Source: Torreya grandis | Taxonomy: Eukaryota > Streptophyta > Pinopsida > Cupressales > Taxaceae | DNA length: 64,000 bases | Direction: 5' to 3' | NCBI GenBank assembly: GCA_037957365.1 | Contig: JARHVA010003635.1 | Coordinates: 1,303,501 to 1,367,500 of the forward strand | Shown here: piece by piece, positions 28,010 through 39,850 of the stretch | How the letters are laid out: the number at the start of each line of letters is the position of its first letter | Numbering within the stretch: position 1 is the stretch's first letter | Notes under the pieces: model-generated | The model's database searches: none | What the model saw: the letters and a program-made list of their open reading frames with translations, nothing else | Told to the model about the DNA's origin: nothing | Program-made: the position numbers and the translations under genes

Positions 28010-28560
28010 CCGTTGAACCATTGAACCATTGAAAATTTGAAAATATGGTTCAACTTTAGGGTTAAATGATATGAAATGAACCACACAGATCAACCAATAG
28101 TCACATAATCTTTCAAGAAACTTTGGACTTTGAAACTTAGAACCATTGAACTCTTCAAATTTTAAGACATTGAACCGTTGAACTTTTGAACTCTAAAAAA
28201 GGGTTCAAGTTCAATCGTAAGGTTCAAGACATAATTGAAATACAAAGGAATAGTAAATTTTGAGAAACATTGAACCATTAAACTTTGCTATGTAGGTTCA
28301 AGTGGTTTATTAATTTAGACAAGGGAACTGAGTGAACATGACTCTTTATGAAACATCAAGTATTGAATTCTTGAACTAGTGAACTTTTGAACTGTTGAAC
28401 TTTTCAACTCCAAAAAAGGGTTCAAGTTTAGCTAGAAAGTTCAAATTCACAATTAAAATAAACAAAGGGACAAATAGTTCACTTTTGATAAATATTGAAC
28501 CCATTAAACTCATTGAACTTATTGAACTCTGAGAAAGGTTCAAGTTCAAAGGTTAAATTC
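28010..28560. repeat. TTGAAC/GTTCAA-rich cluster in element E 3' LTR
   Basis: About 550 bp with very many TTGAAC or GTTCAA hexamers in both orientations (for example ATTGAACCATTGAAC, GGGTTCAAGTTCAA), spaced irregularly. Same cluster at 39250-39850 in the 5' LTR. It lies in the first 100-650 bp of the LTR on the element strand, where U3 promoter elements would be. Confidence 0.85.
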
Positions 28561-28892
28561 TTTGATAAATTTTGCACATAGGAAATGATAGGTGGGTGAA
28601 CTTATTTTATGGAAAATTTCACAAAAAATGATTAAAGGTGACTCAAAAACTAACATTGGCTCTGACTGGGGACTTTATTTTATGGTAAAATGCAGAGAAC
28701 TCAAAAACTTTGGTTACACAGATTGAGGAATATAAATGAAAGAAAAGGAGAAAGACAAACCAAAAATGGAAGCGGAAAACACGAAATGCAACAAGAAAAG
28801 AAAAGGCTATGTACAAAATAGGAGATGCATGTTTCACAGTCGGTATAACTTGAGATCCTATCCATTATAGGACAAGGGTAAAATGACTCCAT

Positions 28893-29907
28893 CTAGATAT
28901 TCCAATTTAAAAGAATTAGGACCAAGTACCTAATGAATTTTGAAAGGTCCTTTCCAAAGTGAATCAAATTTACCATGTGCTCCTTTAGGTTCTCTCCTTC
29001 TATCCCATAGCAATACTTCATCTCCTTCCATGAACTTTCTGGGTCTAGTTTTCTAGGCAAAAATCTTTTTAACTCTAGCTTGATGAGTAGTAATATGATC
29101 AACTAGTTCATTCCTCTCTTCTTCAATATTAGTTAAATACATAATTCTTTTTTCTAAAGAGTCTTGAAAGTACTAATCTTCAATAACATTTTGTAATCTA
29201 GCTACATATAATTCTAGAGGTAATGATAGTTGTGCTCCTATTCCATAAACTAGCTCAAATGGTGCCATTCCTATTAATATTTTTGGGGTTACCCTATCAT
29301 CCCAAAGTGCTTCATATAGTCTCTTATGCCAATCTCTGGGGTTATCACTCACCAATTTCTTCATGATGGCTATAAAATTTTTGTTATTGGACTCTGCGTG
29401 TCCATTTCCTTGAGGTCAATAATCTGATAAGTGAGAAAGAGAGATACTATGTTCATAGCAGAATGAAGTAAGCTCCATTGAAAAAAAACTGGTTGTGTTA
29501 TCTACCATGATCTTCTAAGGAACACCAAAACATACCAGTATATTTTCTTTGAGAAAATCACATACCACTTTTGAAGTAGTTCTCTTCACAGGGATCACTT
29601 CAACCCATTTCGTAAAATAATCAGTTGCTGTTAGAATGTGTGTATGACCAGCACTCAAAGGAGGTGAAAGAGGACCAATGAAGTCCAATTTCCACTATTT
29701 TAAAGGTTCTTCAATAATGATAGGTCTCAGTGGTAATGTTTCAAGTTGTGGTCTTCCTAAGAACAATTTGCATTTTTCATAGTTAGCTACCAATTTATAT
29801 GCATCTTTGAACATACCTAGCCAATAATAAAAAATTCTAAGGATTTTGAAAGCTATGATCGATGAAGATAAATGTTCACCACATGCTTCACTATGAAAAA
29901 CATCCAA
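28893..29907 (-). pseudogene. Element E integrase (DD35E) and C-terminal domain
   Basis: It starts with the zinc-binding region (HSEACGEHLSSS; YEKCKLFLGRPQ, where the first Cys of the usual C-x2-C is Tyr). The core follows with a K-LDFIGPLSPP segment and TATDYFTKWVEV. The second catalytic Asp (VDNTTS) is encoded at 29500-29502 and the Glu (NGHAES) at 29392-29394, exactly 35 residues apart, so the DD35E triad is complete. Next come NPRDWHKRLYEALWDDRVTP and PFELVYGIGAQLSLPLEL. After a frameshift the C-terminus reads ESSWKEMKYCYGIEGEN in one frame and GAHGKFDS-WKGPFKI in another. No chromodomain is seen. A few stops make it inactive. It would insert the cDNA into chromosomes. Confidence 0.92.
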
Positions 29908-30347
29908 CGGTTTGCATTATTATTCTTTATCTACACATCTTAGAAAGGTTCCATCTAATCCCTTTTTGTATAGGATGTCACCCCATATCACATATTTTGC
30001 TGATTTTAACTTTAGTTTCCTTTTCTCCTTCAGGGATAAATGACTAGGATAGTCCCCATAAGTAAGATAGTGTGCCACTTTTAGGAACTAGGGAGATTGT
30101 AAGCTCACCAATAGGAAAGTAGAGAGTTCTTCTTCTTCTTCTTCTTCTTCTTTACTTTTGGCTATCAATTTGCATAAACCTTGACCTCTAACTAATTTGG
30201 TTGGCATAATCTCTAGATCGTATTCTTGAATTTTAGCAACCCATGTTTATGTATTGTTCATCCCAACCTCTTGCTAGTTAGAATGTTTTTCACAACTGAA
30301 CTAGGAACAAATACAACTAAATGAGAATGAAGTATATAGTACCTGAA

Positions 30348-31829
30348 TTATTTAATAGCCTTCACTACAACAAAAGTTTGTTTCTCAGCCAAAGAATATT
30401 TAAGCTCATGTTTCTTGAGAAGAACACTCATAAAGGCTGTTGGGGCTTTTACATTTACTTCATTTTTATGTAACAAGATGCCAGACATGGTATGTTCTGA
30501 AGCATAGCAGTAAATAACAAAATCTTTTTGGAATTTAGGATTTACCAAAGTAGGTGTTTGTGAAATTGCTTCCTTAATATCTTCAAATGATTTTTTAGCA
30601 ACTTCATTCCATTTGAATGCTTGTTTTTCACTCATCATCTCCATAATATGTTTCATTATTTTAGCAAAGTCAGGAATGAACCTTCTAAGAAAATTAATCT
30701 GACCAAAGAAAGACTTAACTCCAGTCATATTAGAAGGAAGATTTAACTGTTGTATTACCTTAACTCTTTCTAGGTCAATTTTGGTTCCACCTTTTGAAAC
30801 TAGGTGTCCTAATAATTTCCCTTCTATAACATATAAAATTGACTTCTTAAGATTAAGATATATCCCATGACTCAAGCATCTTTGTAAGATGGTCTCCATA
30901 TCCTTTATATGATCTTCTATTTTTCTAGAGAAAATAGTCAAATCATCAATATAGATAACAATAATTCTATCTTTCAAATATTTAAAAGATGAATCCATCG
31001 CCTATTGAAAAGTTACACCAGCATTAATTAGACTAAAGGGGATACAGTTATAAGCAAAAGTTCTACGAGGTGTAGTGAAAGTAGTTTTATGTTGGTCAAC
31101 CATAGCTACACTTATCTGATTATAACCTAAGAACCTATCTAGCATGGACATCATTTCTGACCTAGCAACAGTTTGCAAGATGTGATCCATCATAGGCAAG
31201 GGATAATTATCTTTTAAACTAGATGGATTCAAATTCCTGAAGTCAACACAAATTCTTATTTCTCCATTCTTTTTACACACTGGAACAATGTTCATCACCT
31301 AGGTGGAGTGATGAATTGGATAAATAATCCTATCCTTTAGCATCTTGTCAATCTCTTTAAAGATAGCTTCAACAACTTTTGGGTTATAATTTCTCAGCTT
31401 CTGCCTGAAAGGATTTGCATTTGCTTTCAAAGGAATATGATGCTAAAACTATCCATGTCTAAGATCTTTGAGGTCATCATAGCACCAAGAAAAGACATCC
31501 TTATACTTAATCAATAGATTAATTAATTAATTTTTCTCCTCTGGTGAACAACACTTACCAATGGAGATCCATTTAGGGTTAGTTTCACTTTCAATGTTGA
31601 TTTTCTCATAATCCTCTATTTTTTTAGTATTCTGGATAAGTTTACCTTTAGTATATTCATCTTGTCTAGTGAACAAATGTTCTAGAGAGACCACTCCTTT
31701 AGAGATTTTGTTTCTTTTTAATTGAATTACGTCATATTTTAGATTAATACCTAAATCAGGAATGAATTCTTTACATTCTATTTCTGAACCTTCAAAATAA
31801 GCCCCTAGGAACATATCAACATTCTCCAA
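30348..31829 (-). pseudogene. Element E reverse transcriptase and RNase H (Ty3/gypsy)
   Basis: A linker (SIGKCCSPEEKN) precedes a stop at about 31524. The RT then reads NIVPVCKKNGEIRICVDFRN, NYPLPMMDHILQ and DQHKTTFTTPRRTFAYNCIP. The catalytic box IYIDDLTIFS has YIDD at 30943-30954, intact. The thumb and RNase H follow in the same frame: GHLVSKGGTKID, INFLRRFIPDFAKI, FVIYCYASEHTMSGILL and KYSLAEKQTFVVVKAI. The classic RNase H start DASD reads YASE. One TAG at about 31000 separates two long open pieces. Both catalytic RT Asp residues remain, so decay is mostly nonsense. Confidence 0.94.
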
Positions 31830-31966
31830 ATTTTTTTTGATCTATTTATTATTCTCAAAAACTTACCAATTTTTAGCATTATCTAGGACATTAGGACGAT
31901 AGATTAATTATATTCTATATGAATCTTTGTCAAAATTGAGGTGTAGGAGAAGAAGAGAAGCTGATT

Positions 31967-32323
31967 CTATGAAAGAATATGCTCGAGTGTTCTGGTCTCT
32001 AGGAATTGCCTCAATAGAAAAGGCATCAAAACATTCTTCTCATCCCAAACTCTATTTCTGTAATGTCTTAATCTATCATTTTTAACTAATAAAATACTTC
32101 TCACTTGTTTGACAATTAATTCATCATCTCCTTTTTCCTTGAGTATTTTTATACCCTTTCCTTTAGCTTCATTTAACCCAAGCAATAAAGCTTCATATTC
32201 TACAGTATTATTAGTATTTTTTAACTCTAGCTTGAAAGAGTAAGGAAAAGTTTCACCTTCAGGTGAGATAAACACAACTCCTACTCTTGAACTAGTGGCA
32301 ACACAACTGCCATCAAATTTCAT
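31967..32323 (-). pseudogene. Element E archaeal-type RNase H, placed upstream of RT
   Basis: A 118-codon open frame beginning MKFDGSCVATSSRVGVVFIS and containing NNTVEYEALLLGLNEAKGKG, the signature of archaeal-type (aRNH) RNase H domains found in Tat-lineage gypsy elements. The catalytic D (FDGS) and E (VEYEALL) are present. The third-site GDSELVV segment reads GDDELIV. The domain lies between protease and RT, in frame with gag and protease; a frameshift comes after it. Element B in this window has its aRNH after the RNase H, so the two elements differ in domain order. It is expected to degrade RNA in RNA-DNA hybrids during reverse transcription. Confidence 0.88.
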
Positions 32324-32557
32324 GGTCCATAGATCATCTGAATGAAGAGACTTTGGTACAGATTCTTCCTTTGAATCTTCAGAGGAGAGAAAATAGTTAC
32401 CAAATTCACATTGTTCAAATAGAATCTAAGATTTAGGATCATCAAAAGGATATACTATAAACTTGATTTTAGTTTTAGGTTCTAGTTTAACTTTCTACTA
32501 TCCCACTAGAATTTTAGCTTCTGACACATCCAATTTAATCTACCTTCCCAAATCTTT

Positions 32558-33028
32558 TTAAAAAGTCCTGCTCAACAACATTCCATAACTAGTAGGGATA
32601 TCTGATACCAAGATAGTCAACTTCATTTTTTTATTAGGATAGGCTACAAGAGAAACTTGTGCATCTTTAATTTGTCTGAGAAAAGAGATTTGTTTGTCAT
32701 CCATGGAGTAACATCTACCAAATGTTTTTGTAAGGGTTAAGCCTAAGGATTTGGCTACAGAAGAAGGCATTATATTATCAAAAGCACCTGAGTCTATGAT
32801 ACAATTGCTGAGTTTATGACCATTTATGAATAAGGAAACATAAAATGGATTGGGTTTCATATCAGTTGTATAAGGAGTATCATTATATGAATTAAGGGTC
32901 ATTCTAGAAATATGAATGGGTGGTTCAGGTGGAGAAGTAAATAATTGGGCAATGGGAGACTCAGTATTAACGTTTAACTGACTTTTAGGTTCAACTTGTG
33001 TAGGACCATTTTTTACATATTTAACCAA
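32558..33028 (-). pseudogene. Element E aspartic protease
   Basis: Retropepsin-like domain. The active site reads CIIDSGAFDNIMPSSVAKSL with DSGA at 32782-32793, intact. The usual flanks PFYVSLFINGHKLS (before) and SDIPTSYGMLLSRTF (after; family form YG.ILGR.W) are present. It is in frame with gag and separated from it by two visible stops. In the element it would cleave the gag-pol polyprotein. Confidence 0.92.
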
Positions 33029-33037
33029 TTTATCAAG

Positions 33038-33424
33038 TTATTTGGGTTTCAACCTGAGGTATTTAGTAGGGGATATTTGAATTTTTGTAGACTTACAAAA
33101 TTCTAAAATATCAAAAGAAGTCTCACAATCATTTTTGTGTAACAACTTGCTTTCTTGTGTTTTAGCATCAAAAGTGTTAGTAAAAGGTTCCTTACCTTTA
33201 ACAAACATTTCTTCAGTATTAGAAAATCTTGAATTCTTTTGACTTCTAGTAAGTACAACACATGAAGGATCTTCAAGATTAACCAATATTTCACCTCCTC
33301 TTTCTAAATCTGAATCATATTCAAGGAAGTGTATTTCACAGTCACCAGGTCTCTCAGAACTCCTTTCTTTAGTAATTTCTCTTAAGACATCTTGAGTAGC
33401 AGTCATTTGATTAAATCTAAGCAT
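33038..33424 (-). pseudogene. Element E gag-protease linker
   Basis: A 128-codon open stretch in the gag frame between the capsid and the protease. It is acidic and hydrophilic (HFLEYDSDLERGGEILVNLE) with a CVVLTRSQKNSR segment common in Tat-like elements just before the protease. There is no zinc knuckle. Stops on both sides sit in otherwise continuous frame. Confidence 0.8.
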
Positions 33425-33430
33425 TTCAGG

Positions 33431-34504
33431 TCAAGAATTTCCATAATGATCAGTATTCAAATGAAAAATATATATGTTATTTCTTCTAGGACGAGCTTCA
33501 ATAGCCAATCTTGGTTGTGTTGATGCAAGTGGTAATGTCTTACCAATATTTTCTTGTTGATTTCTCCTACCAATATCTTGATATGGTTGTTGAAATGAAG
33601 TGCTAGCCTTTGGTAATTGTATTTTAAGAGCAATTATATCATTGACTAATCTTTGAACTACAGGATTTGTAGAGGATGAAGGATTAGCATTAGGTACCTG
33701 AACTTCTTTCTTCCATTTTTCGGCCATAATAAGATCATCCTCTAACTCAACTTCCAATGATTGTGCATCAATTATACTGAAAATTATACTTCTTCTAAGA
33801 TGAAAACTTATATTAGGAGGCATAGAATTAATAAAGAAACATTTTTGGTTCTCATCAGTCAATCTTTTAGCAGTAGGAATCTTGTGCACAATTCTATTGA
33901 ATTTGCCTATAAATTCCCTCATGGGTTCATGTATCTCCTTGATCTGAGTCAATTGAGCAAGAAGGGAATGTTCATCTTCTACACTTTTAAACCTATTTTC
34001 AAATGTAGTTTTCATATCATTCCAACTTGTGATTGAGGAATCAATTAGATGATAAAGCCATTGTATTGCAATATCAGTTAGAGTTTGCACAAAAAGTCTT
34101 ATGGCTACATCTTGATGTTGCACGCCTAAGACACCACATGCCACTACAAAGGCACTCAGATGTTCCTCTGGTGATTGTTTTACATCTCCATTAAATTTGA
34201 GTAAATTTTTCCTTGCATTTTTAGGGAAAGGATTCAAGTTGGCCCCTAAATTTAGAGGTCCTATAGTTGCACCCCAAGGTTGAGCCATTGGAAGAAAACT
34301 TATGGTATAAGGAAAGATAATACTAGAAAGAATTAAGGCTTGAAAAATAGAGGATGTAAAGGGTTCTGGAGGGCTAGGAGGTCTACTTATAGATTTTCTA
34401 ACACAAGTGGAAATATGAGGAAAATTTAGGTTTTGTAATGTTTGAAAAGTAGAATCTTCAATCCCTTCACTTTTCAAACACCTTGTGTACCTTCTAGAAT
34501 CCAA
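33431..34504 (-). pseudogene. Element E gag capsid (retrotransposon gag family)
   Basis: A 357-codon open frame, the longest in the window, with a start at 34504. Residues about 100-260 match the Ty3/gypsy capsid family: LLKFNGDVKQSPEEHLSAF, FVQTLTDIAIQWLYHLIDSS, ITSWNDMKTTFENRF, LLAQLTQIKEIHEPMREFIG and INSMPPNISFHLRRS. No CCHC zinc knuckle is visible in the C-terminal part. It starts about 360 bp inside the 5' LTR. It ends in a single stop that leads in frame to the linker and protease, so gag and pol were probably one long frame in the parent. It would form virus-like particles in the cytoplasm. Confidence 0.92.
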
Positions 34505-34862
34505 CTTATGATATAATAATTATTAACTTTGATGCTGATCTTAATCTTTTCACACTTTAGGGGGTTTAATTCCTTGCTACATTTTTTTCTTATCTTCTTC
34601 TTTGCCTGAGTAATAGTAATATTATATTATCAGCCAATTCTTCTTCTTTTTCTAATATTCTACTTGCCGATCAATAATCATCAATATTGTGATGAGAATT
34701 CCAAGTAAGAGTATTTAATTGGCTAATTATATCTTCCTATTCATCTTGAAAACCAAGATTAGGTTGTAAAATAGGAATCATATTTTCACGAGGAAGCACC
34801 ATTGTTGCCTCATACTAAGGTGACCAAATCAATTTCATTCCTGAGTATAATCACCAAAAAAT
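34505..34862 (-). other. Element E leader between 5' LTR and gag
   Basis: About 360 bp without a gene. Directly next to the LTR the element strand reads TTTTTTGGTGATTATACTC, in the position of a primer-binding site and beginning with a TGG, but I cannot assign the tRNA. The rest is AT-rich leader. Confidence 0.6.
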
Positions 34863-35599
34863 TGTTGGCTAACATATTTGTCCTTATATAAAGATATTTT
34901 ATTTTAACTATGTACTCTTCTCTCAAGAACAAATAAGTTAAACAACAAATGGGTGAACTATCAAGATTAGTTCCTCTCTAAATTAAGTTACAGCTCCCTT
35001 TAAGATTTTCCATGAATTTAAATATTTAGATACACTTTTAACCAAAAAGTGTTTAAAGGCAGACTAATATCCATACATCATTATGTTATGAATATGAGAT
35101 TTTATAACAGTAATAGGTAACAGAATACACAGATTCTATTTTTAATATTAATTACATAGATAAACGTATATATGCTGAACCAGTAAATGATAAAACACAC
35201 ATAATAGATTATCTGATGGAAAAATAATTACTATATGAAGGAAGACTTCACACAAAAACTCCATTTTCAAATACTCAAACTCATAGATTTAAGTACTCAG
35301 TAATTAATTCTCATTTCCATTCATAGATGAAAAATGTTTCAAACAAACATCACATATATTTGTAAAAACAATGGTCCAATTCTAGAATTTCCCACTCCTC
35401 TTTCTATCTTTTTCTTATATCCATGTTTTTTTACAACCAAAGATATATATCATTACCTTAACTCATCCATATTTTAAACTAAACTAGAGTTAAAGTAACT
35501 CTAACCAATATGGGATTTAGTTTTTATAAATTCAATAAAGATCAAGTTCTGAATATAAAAGTAACTGAATAACTAAATAAAAGAGACTATGTAAGTAAA

Positions 35600-38500
35600 A
35601 AAAATCATTATTGAAGTGACGGACTAGGATCTCTAGATTTGATGTGTTAAATGGGGTAGACACATTGAGCTTTCCATTCCTGAAATGTTGTAATGAACTC
35701 CTAAATTTTAGAAAGATTGGGAATGCTAATGTCTTTTATCCTTACCTTCTAGATGTTTTCTTCCCTCTAAAATTTTCCCATATTTTCTATGTGATGTAGG
35801 AGTATGTTGATACAGTGATAGAGAAGTGACTCTACCCTTGAAATTTGAGAGAAGTTTTCAGTTAATAAGCCGTCACTTTCTTTAATGAAGTTAATCTTTT
35901 CCCTAGAGGATTAAATCACATCATTGATGTCCTTCTCTGGTTTTCCATTGTATTTTATGTAATTGATATCAATACTCTGTAGATCATGCTATAATGACTG
36001 AATAAATTTAGTTATTTCTTTGATCATTTTGTGATTTCCAATTATCCTTGTCTGGATACTGAATTTCTCCATTTAACATTTTTCTTACATATAATATATC
36101 TTCATCCAGTCCCATCAAGTTCTTTTCTAATAAAAACTTTGTTATCCCATATTTTTGTACTTCATGAATGTGATTCATCACGCTCATCCATTTTCCTTCT
36201 TTTATCCATGAATCATTCTGAGTCTTCAAATTTTCAACAGTGATTGTAGTCAGATCATATACATTCTTCACTTTATGAATGTATTTTATATCTTTCAGGA
36301 TGATACCATATAACCAACTATCAAATACTCTGGTAATCATTTTGTTGTTGTATATCTGATCCAACATCCTTTGATTGATAGGATATTTTAGATTAAAAGA
36401 CATGGGCATTTGTGAAATTGGTTATGGATCTGGACTATGAATGGCATCAATATACTCTGCCATTGACTGCACAGTCCATTTTAACTTTCATTTATACTTT
36501 TCATCCTTCCAAGTTCTACTAACTATCCTTTTAGTAGACACTTTTATATGATGCACATCAGTAGCACGTGATGCAATCCCAATGTCTAGCTTTTCAATTG
36601 TAAAATCCTAAATAGTAAGATCTTGAACTTCTTCATTGGTTTTTGGCCGAGAAATTTATGCATTCTAGTTCCCTGTGTTTGGGTTAACATCTACCTTGGA
36701 TGTCATTTTTAACTTTTTAGATTTAGGAGCTTTCCCTAAACACTTTCTCACCATATATTCGAAGGGTAAAGAAAATAGAACTACTTTCATTTTATGACTA
36801 ATTAAACTTTCTAGCCATTTAGGTGTAGAAGCTGAGGCTTCTCTATCAAGATTTGGTTGATCAAAAGGTATCGTTGAAATAATCATCAATTTAGTAGAAT
36901 CAGAAGGACTCACTGTCTGTTGATCTGTACTAACTTCTTCTGCCATTAGTGAATTAGATTCTTTATCACCTTTGACTTTTCTTGAATCTTCTTCAAAATT
37001 CAAATCCACAATCACTTTTTTATAAATTTGATTCTTCTTCTTGCTTTGAGTCCTTGACCTAGTGGCATGAGGAGGTAGGGTAGTTACAAAGGCCTTCTCA
37101 AATTCTTTGATGATAGGGTCCCTTCCATTTTTTACTTGGAAGTACCTGCATCATAGATAGCAATAGGCTAGTTAGATGAGCTTATTAGGAATGGAGATTC
37201 AATTATTGTTGTCCATTGATGGGAGACTATGTTTTGAGCTCCTCCCAATTTTTGATCTCACAGTCATTTTTTAGTTCTCCTTATCACTAGAAGGGACTTG
37301 ACCTCAATTCTATCTTCCTCACTTTTCTCCTAGTCAATTTCTAGAATAGGTGATTGTTTTATTTGCTCAAATTGTGGATCAATCACCTGTTCATCATTGT
37401 CAACAATTCTAGAAATGTCCATGCTTAATTTAAGGGTAATTATCTTCCCTAGGGAAAACCTAGACCATAGTCTCTTTCTGACTTCAAATTCATCTGAACA
37501 ATCCTCCCAATAATTATCTAATTGAGGAATATGTGAAAATCCTATTCCAAGGTCTAAATTATCTCTAGCAAAACCTTTGCCATCAAATTATGTTCTGGCT
37601 ATAAAGTATTGAAAATTGAATTTATTAAGATCCAATTCTAAATTCAAAGCATCAGATGATGTTTTGCATGAATAACATCCAAGTTCAATAGGAAAAGATA
37701 TACCAATTTTATTCTTCATTGGGAATTTTTTTATCTACATGTGCTAATTGCCTGTAGACTTCTATTAGCACAAATCAGTCAAAAACATACCTGGGTAACC
37801 TCAAGGGTCCACCATCAAAACCCCCAACTCTAATATAATTGAACCTAGAATATTGAATGAAGAAACTACCATAGATACTAATTAAATGTATAGCTTCATC
37901 AGACAATCTCTTATTAATGTTAATTGACAATTAAAAAGTCATTTTCCTTGAAAAAACATCATTGACCCTCCTGTAATCCTCATAGCAGTTATGCATTTGT
38001 AACTATGAGTAATAATCATAAATTTTACTATCTTCAGCCAAGGGTGTATGAAGTAACCCTACCCATTGTCTCATAGAAGCTAGGCAGTAGAGGAGGTACG
38101 AAGACATATAAAATTCTCTATTTCCCAAACAATTACTTAAACCTTGATGCAAACATTTAGCTACAATTTTTGCCCAATCCAAATATTATTCTCCTTGAAG
38201 GATCACTTGTATGAAGAAGTACATCTAGTCCTCCTAATAATATGCATGAGCATTGCCTTTTAGTATGTGTAATAATACCATGATATCTTGTACTTTTGGA
38301 ATCATATGATTTCTTGTTAATGGCCTAGGCAATCTTGAACCTCCTTTTTGGAATTTGAAGAGCCAATTCCTAGCAATCACGCTCTTTTAAATTGTTTTCT
38401 TTATTGAAAACTAACCATAGGAAGAAGTAATACTAAGTTCAAAGTATGGTTCCTTGGGAGGAATTCTCATCACAGACATTAGGTATTGTCTATTGATATG

Positions 38501-38770
38501 TAATGGAACATTACCATCTGTAGTCTTGATGCACCTATTTTAAGGTTCATATCCATTCATGCATTCAAGGACTAATTCAAGGCATTGTATAGCCATGGGA
38601 AAGGTTACAGCTTCAACCATGCCACTTTCTACTATTTTTTGAATCATAGGATTTCTAGCCCTTTCCTTAAAATCTTCCAAATTATATTAGACTAGAGAGG
38701 TGTCCCCAATTTTAGGCGGAGAACATATGAGACTAGGGCCATGCTCATAATCAAGACAAGTGGATTTCAT
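35600..38770 (-). pseudogene. LTR-borne long frame of element E, 5' LTR copy (unknown protein)
   Basis: A decayed frame of roughly 1000 codons running from about 38770 (MKSTCLDYEHGPSLIC). The longest open pieces are 37015-36665 and 36409-36008. Readable parts, in order, are KFQKGGSRLPRPLTRNHMIP, QGLSNCLGNREFYMSSYLLY, MRQWVGLLHTPLAEDSKIYD, RFNYIRVGGFDGGPLRLPRY, a Ser/Thr-rich acidic middle (TDQQTVSPSDST), KCLGKAPKSKK and WLYGIILKDIKYIHKVKNVY. Most stops occur where Gln or Trp is likely. I do not recognise the family; it is neither gag nor pol. It reads in the same direction as gag-pol, so an LTR-initiated transcript could carry it. An analogy with the extra frame of Ogre-type elements is possible but unproven. 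Confidence 0.72.
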
Positions 38771-39249
38771 GGCTACACAACAAAGAATATAATGAAAAGA
38801 GAAAGTTTTTAATTTTTAAATAATGCTACAAACTCAAAAGGATCCTTCTTTCCAACTAAGTAGAGAAAATAGCTTACAGTAAGAGTGAAACTCACCTTAA
38901 ATTTATCTAAAATCACTATGGATTCAAGCAATCAAATATCTTATACCTGTGATGTTCTCCTTTGTATCACCCAATATGCTTGTTTGCTAAATTTGAATTG
39001 TTTTCTCTTGATGCAGATATTAACTAAATAAAATGATTAAATTGGGACAATACATGATAAACATGCTTGATAAGACACGCATTTTGACATATGCATTAAT
39101 GGTGAGCATATCTTATACATGATTTTGATGAGTAATTATTATCTGTAACCTCATGAAAATTTAAAATTTTCCACTTTACAGTGAGTTTTTGATATATTTT
39201 CCTCTAAATCTCCCACTAATTTTAACTTAGAGAAATCCTTAGGGGAAGA

Positions 39250-39850
39250 TAAGAGTATAGCTATTGAACCATTGAAATTTTGAAAATATGGTTTAACTTC
39301 AGGGTTTAATGATATGAAATGAACCACACCAATCGACCAATAGTCACATGATCTTTCTAGAAACTTTGAACTTTGAAACTTAAAACCATTAAACTCTTCA
39401 AATTTTAAGACATTGAACGTTGAACTTTTGAACTTTGAAAAAGGGTTCAAGTTTAACCATAAGGTTCAAAGACATAATTAAAATACAAAGGAATAGTGCA
39501 TTTTGAGAAACATTGAACCATTGAACTTTGCTATGTAGGTTCAAGTGATAGGTTGAAGTGGTAGGTTCAAGCAGTTTATTAATTTAGATAGGGGAACTGA
39601 GTGAACATGACTCTTCATAAAACATCAAGTATTTAATTCTTAAACTGTTGAACTTTTGGACTCCAAAAAAGGGTTCAAGTTCAACCGAAAAGTTCAAAGT
39701 CATAATTAAAATACACAAAGGGACAAACAGTTCACTTTTGATAAATATTGAACCCATTGAACCATTGAACTCATTGAACTTGTTAAAATCTAAGAAAGGT
39801 TCAAGTTTAAAGGTTCAATTCTTTTAGAAATTTCACACATAGGAAATGAT
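39250..39850. repeat. TTGAAC/GTTCAA-rich cluster in element E 5' LTR
   Basis: Same cluster as 28010-28560, with an additional short duplication (AGGTTCAAGTGATAGGTTGAAG at about 39537-39570 and around). The motif repeats as ATTGAACCATTGAAC and as GGGTTCAAGTTCAACC. It sits in the predicted U3. Confidence 0.85.

Larger units (their letters stand above)
23619..28655 (-). repeat. Element E 3' LTR (5.04 kb)
   Basis: Matches 34863-39917 along its whole length. In + orientation it begins TTTTGTCTAATAG (TGTTGGCTAACA in the other copy) and ends AAAAACTAACA. On the element strand it holds a TTGAAC-rich zone just inside its start (about 28560-28010) and a decayed long frame (about 27520-24370). Five kilobases is very long for an LTR. 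Confidence 0.93.

Noticed and set aside
28643..28892. Two overlapping hydrophobic minus-strand frames that could look like a membrane protein
   Set aside because: They cross the LTR edge and the non-coding gap after the E integrase in different frames; hydrophobicity follows from the T-rich sequence.
33761..34036. 91-codon + strand open frame
   Set aside because: Antisense shadow of the element E gag, which has clear family motifs on the minus strand.
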